In this document: one piece after another, positions 20,040 through 22,757 of the stretch
Layout: every line of letters starts with the position of its first letter
Position numbering within the stretch: the first letter of the stretch is position 1
Assembly: GCA_036524155.1 (NCBI GenBank)
Contig: DATDCV010000236.1
Location: 1-22,757 of the forward strand
Length of the DNA stretch: 22,757 nt
Source of the DNA: DATDCV01 sp036524155
GTDB taxonomy: Bacteria > Verrucomicrobiota > Verrucomicrobiia > Limisphaerales > UBA8199
Direction: 5' to 3'
Position numbers and translations under genes: made by a program
The notes under the pieces: model-generated
Seen by the model: the letters and a program-made list of their open reading frames with translations, nothing else
The model's database searches: none
What the model was told of the DNA's origin: nothing

Positions 20040-22757
20040 ATGAACTCCCTAACGAACCGGAGCATCTGTTTCGCCTGTCATGTCCTGGTCGCGTGCATCG
20101 GCACGTTCTCGCTCCCGGCTCAGTACTTCACCGACATCACCCCGGCCGCTTTCGGAACTAATATCTTCAATCCCGAGTGGGCGGACTATGACAATGACAA
20201 CGACCTGGACTTATATTTGGCGGGGTCGATTTACCGCAACGATGGCAACCTTACTTTTGTCAAAGTCGCCGAGCTGGCCGAGGGAGCGCCCCATGGCGTG
20301 GCTTGGGGCGACTACGATCGCGACGGCGATTTGGACCTGGCCATAGCCGGTGACGGTTTCGCCCGGATTTACCGGAATGACGGCGGGGATGTGTTCACCG
20401 ATATCAACGCCGGACTGACGGGCGTTCCCGGTCCGAGCCTGGCGTGGGGCGATTATGACAACAATGGCCGGTTGGATTTGCTCCTGAGCGGCGATTACTC
20501 GACGGTGCTTTATCACAACAACGGCGACAGCACCTTCACAGTTGCTGCGGGAACCGGATTACCGGCGGTCGCCGGTCCCTTCGTGTGGGGCGATTACGAT
20601 AACGACGGCTGGCTCGATTTGCTGGGTGGTGTTCCTCCCGAGGTCTATCACAATAACCACGACGGCACGTTCAGGCCCGCGGGTGCCGGCCTGCTCAACC
20701 TGGGAGGAAGGTCGGCGGCTTGGGGTGATTATGATAACGACGGTGACCTGGATGTCTTGCTGACAGGACCGTCCTTCCCTTCGTACATCCTGAAGGCCTA
20801 CCGCAACAACGGCGACGGCACGTTCATTGATTTGAACCTGACGCTTCAGGGGACCGCCTTCGGCGATGCGCACTGGGTCGACTTCAATAATGACGGGTTC
20901 AGCGACATTTTCGTCTCCGGTTGCTCCGTCAGCTACTGTGACGCTTCCATCGCCGGCCTGTATCGAAATAACGGCCTGGGCTCGTTCGTGGACGCCAACG
21001 TGGGCCTGTCTCTTGCCCGTTACGCCCCGTCTATGGCCGCCTGGGGCGACTTCGACGGCGATGGCGATCTGGACCTCCTCCTGGACCACCTTTACCGCAA
21101 CAACTGCGGTACTTCCAACTCGCCTCCGACTGCACCATCGGAACTGGCGGCCGAAATCCTGCCGGACAATGATGTGCTCCTGCGCTGGACCCGCGCGACC
21201 GATGCCGAAACCACCAACACGCTTGGCCTGAACTACGCCGTGCGCATCGGCACCGTCCCTGGCGGGTTTGACTACCTCTCCCCGGCAGCCGATCCGGTCA
21301 CCGGCTTCCGCCGATTACCTGAGCGAGGTCCCCACCAGACCAATGCGTGCTGGCTGCGGGATGTGCCGCACGGCACCTACTATTGGAGCGTGCAGGCCAT
21401 CGATCCGACCTTGGCCGGATCGCGCTTTGCCGTCGAGAGTGCTTTCACCGTCCCGAATGCGCGACCTTTCATCTCTGCCGTCTCCAACCAGGTGACTGTG
21501 CCCGGACGCACGACTCCAGCCATTCCGTTTTCCATCTCCGACGTCGAGACCCCCGCGGGCGAATTGCTTCTGAGCGCTTCAATATCCGACACAACGCTGG
21601 TGCCCGCAGGAAACGTTGTCTTCGGCGGTGCGAGCTCGAACCGGACTGTGACGCTGAGTCCAGCGCTCGGCAAAAGCGGCACAGCCAGCATCAGTATTGC
21701 GGTTCAAGACAGCGGGGGCTTGACCGCCACTTCTCGCTTCGATTTGGTGGTCCAGACCTTTACGGATGCTGCGGCCGGGTTGCCGGCGATCCCTATCGGG
21801 GCCAGTGCCTCGGGGGATTACGACAATGATGGCCTCCTCGATATCGCTCTGGGCGGGGGCGTTTCTGACTATACGACTATTTACAGAAACCGTGGCGGCG
21901 TGTTCTCGAACGCCATATCCTCCCTGCCGAATCGCTACAAGAACGACCTGGCCTGGGTGGACTACAATCACGATGGCTACCTGGACCTCACCGAGTGCGG
22001 CTGGGACCGCAATGGCTATGGCCCCAGGGTGTACCTCTTTCAAAACAATGCGACCAACTCTTTCACCGCCCTAACCCTCCCCGGCATCACCAACGTGGCC
22101 GATGGCTCTCTCGCCTGGGGCGATTATGACAATGACGGCGACGAGGACCTTTTGCTGACAGGCGACCCGGATACCTATCACTCGAGTAACGGCGCCACTA
22201 AACTCTACCGCAGCGACAAGGGCGTGTTCGTGGATTCGGGACTGACATTCCCCGGCGTGTGCAAGAGCGCTGCCGTTTGGCTGGATTTCGATCGGGATGG
22301 CGACCCGGACATTCTCTTCGCTGGCCAAACCGGCTCGTCGGCGGCCACGGGCACGAGCCGGCTCTTTCGCAATGACGGGAACGGCAGCTTCACCGAAGCC
22401 CCCAGCAGCCTGCCTGGGGTCAGCCAATGCGCGCTGGCCGTCGCGGATTACGACCGAGACGGATACCCCGATCTGGTATTGGCGGGCCTAGGCACGAACT
22501 CAGTGCCACTAACGCGCATCTACCGCAACGTCCTGCTCGGCGCTTTTACCGAGGTTCCCACGGCGTTGCCCGGCGTGAGTTCGGGCTGCGCGGCCTGGGG
22601 TGATTTCGACAATGATGGTTTTCCCGACCTGGTCATTACCGGCACCACGAACGGTTTCTCTTCGGGCGCCATCACGCGCGTTTATCACAATAACGCCGGC
22701 GCCTCCTTCACCGACCTCGGCGGTGCTCTGCCAGGAGTCAGCGGGAAGGCGGCCGCC
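20040..22757 (+). CDS. Secreted FG-GAP/VCBS-repeat protein (C-terminus beyond the window)
   Basis: 906 codons from the ATG at 20040, still open at the right edge. A signal peptide (about 1-28, ending LPAQ) starts it; an in-frame GTG 17 codons upstream is less likely. Seven FG-GAP-type blades with calcium-binding DxDxDG loops follow at about residues 47-350 (WADYDNDNDLDL, WGDYDRDGDLDL, WGDYDNNGRLDL, WGDYDNDGWLDL, WGDYDNDGDLDV, WVDFNNDGFSDI, WGDFDGDGDLDL). They are spaced like an integrin-alpha propeller, with YRNNGDGTF-like strands between. Residues about 362-470 resemble a fibronectin III-like domain (PPTAPSELAAEI...YYWSVQAID) and about 475-572 a cadherin/Ig-like domain (AVSNQVTVPGRTTPAIPFSI). 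A second propeller starts near 580 and shows six calcium loops before the edge. An extracellular calcium-stabilised adhesion or binding scaffold is inferred. Confidence 0.88.
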   Translation, partial: MNSLTNRSICFACHVLVACIGTFSLPAQYFTDITPAAFGTNIFNPEWADYDNDNDLDLYLAGSIYRNDGNLTFVKVAELAEGAPHGVAWGDYDRDGDLDLAIAGDGFARIYRNDGGDVFTDINAGLTGVPGPSLAWGDYDNNGRLDLLLSGDYSTVLYHNNGDSTFTVAAGTGLPAVAGPFVWGDYDNDGWLDLLGGVPPEVYHNNHDGTFRPAGAGLLNLGGRSAAWGDYDNDGDLDVLLTGPSFPSYILKAYRNNGDGTFIDLNLTLQGTAFGDAHWVDFNNDGFSDIFVSGCSVSYCDASIAGLYRNNGLGSFVDANVGLSLARYAPSMAAWGDFDGDGDLDLLLDHLYRNNCGTSNSPPTAPSELAAEILPDNDVLLRWTRATDAETTNTLGLNYAVRIGTVPGGFDYLSPAADPVTGFRRLPERGPHQTNACWLRDVPHGTYYWSVQAIDPTLAGSRFAVESAFTVPNARPFISAVSNQVTVPGRTTPAIPFSISDVETPAGELLLSASISDTTLVPAGNVVFGGASSNRTVTLSPALGKSGTASISIAVQDSGGLTATSRFDLVVQTFTDAAAGLPAIPIGASASGDYDNDGLLDIALGGGVSDYTTIYRNRGGVFSNAISSLPNRYKNDLAWVDYNHDGYLDLTECGWDRNGYGPRVYLFQNNATNSFTALTLPGITNVADGSLAWGDYDNDGDEDLLLTGDPDTYHSSNGATKLYRSDKGVFVDSGLTFPGVCKSAAVWLDFDRDGDPDILFAGQTGSSAATGTSRLFRNDGNGSFTEAPSSLPGVSQCALAVADYDRDGYPDLVLAGLGTNSVPLTRIYRNVLLGAFTEVPTALPGVSSGCAAWGDFDNDGFPDLVITGTTNGFSSGAITRVYHNNAGASFTDLGGALPGVSGKAAA

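Overview
The window looks like a chromosomal segment of a Verrucomicrobiota bacterium, probably of the Pedosphaerales/Limisphaerales type. This is inferred from style, not from a marker gene. The signs are GC-rich DNA, a prepilin-type N-terminus with the FTLIELLVVIAIIAILAA core, giant secreted proteins built from RCC1-like propellers and Ig-like domains, a shared C-terminal module ending in FYRV, PQQ-like and FG-GAP propellers, and short GC-rich inverted repeats between genes. No rRNA, tRNA, CRISPR array or transposase gene was seen.

Layout. The left edge (1-167, minus) holds the start of a pseudopilin-like gene. After an intergenic stretch with inverted repeats comes a 1139-residue secreted beta-rich adhesin-like protein (610-4029, minus). 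Next is a Tat-exported nitroreductase-fold protein (4149-4856, minus). It is divergent from a two-gene plus-strand unit encoding a LamG-like secreted protein and a YncE-like propeller (4985-6591). A type II toxin-antitoxin pair (6732-7387, minus) follows, then a 144-bp MITE-like element with a perfect 9-bp target duplication (7441-7584). Beyond it lie a DEDDh exonuclease (7615-8289, minus) and a pectate-lyase-like beta-helix protein (8344-9693, minus).

The right half is dominated by very large envelope or secreted proteins. There is an ankyrin-POTRA protein of unknown function (9924-13142, plus). Converging on it is a 1722-residue RCC1/Ig protein (13238-18406, minus), which sits 7 bp downstream of a PQQ-like propeller gene (18414-19721, minus). 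Divergent from that pair is an FG-GAP propeller protein that runs off the right edge (20040-22757, plus).

Most genes encode exported proteins: eight of the twelve have a recognisable or likely signal sequence, and four distinct beta-propeller families are present. There is no single obvious pathway. The best candidate for something undescribed is the ankyrin-POTRA protein, which carries Omp85-type POTRA repeats without a beta-barrel. Next are the regular 7-7-7-8 propeller/Ig architecture of the RCC1 protein and the non-autonomous mobile element beside the toxin-antitoxin operon.
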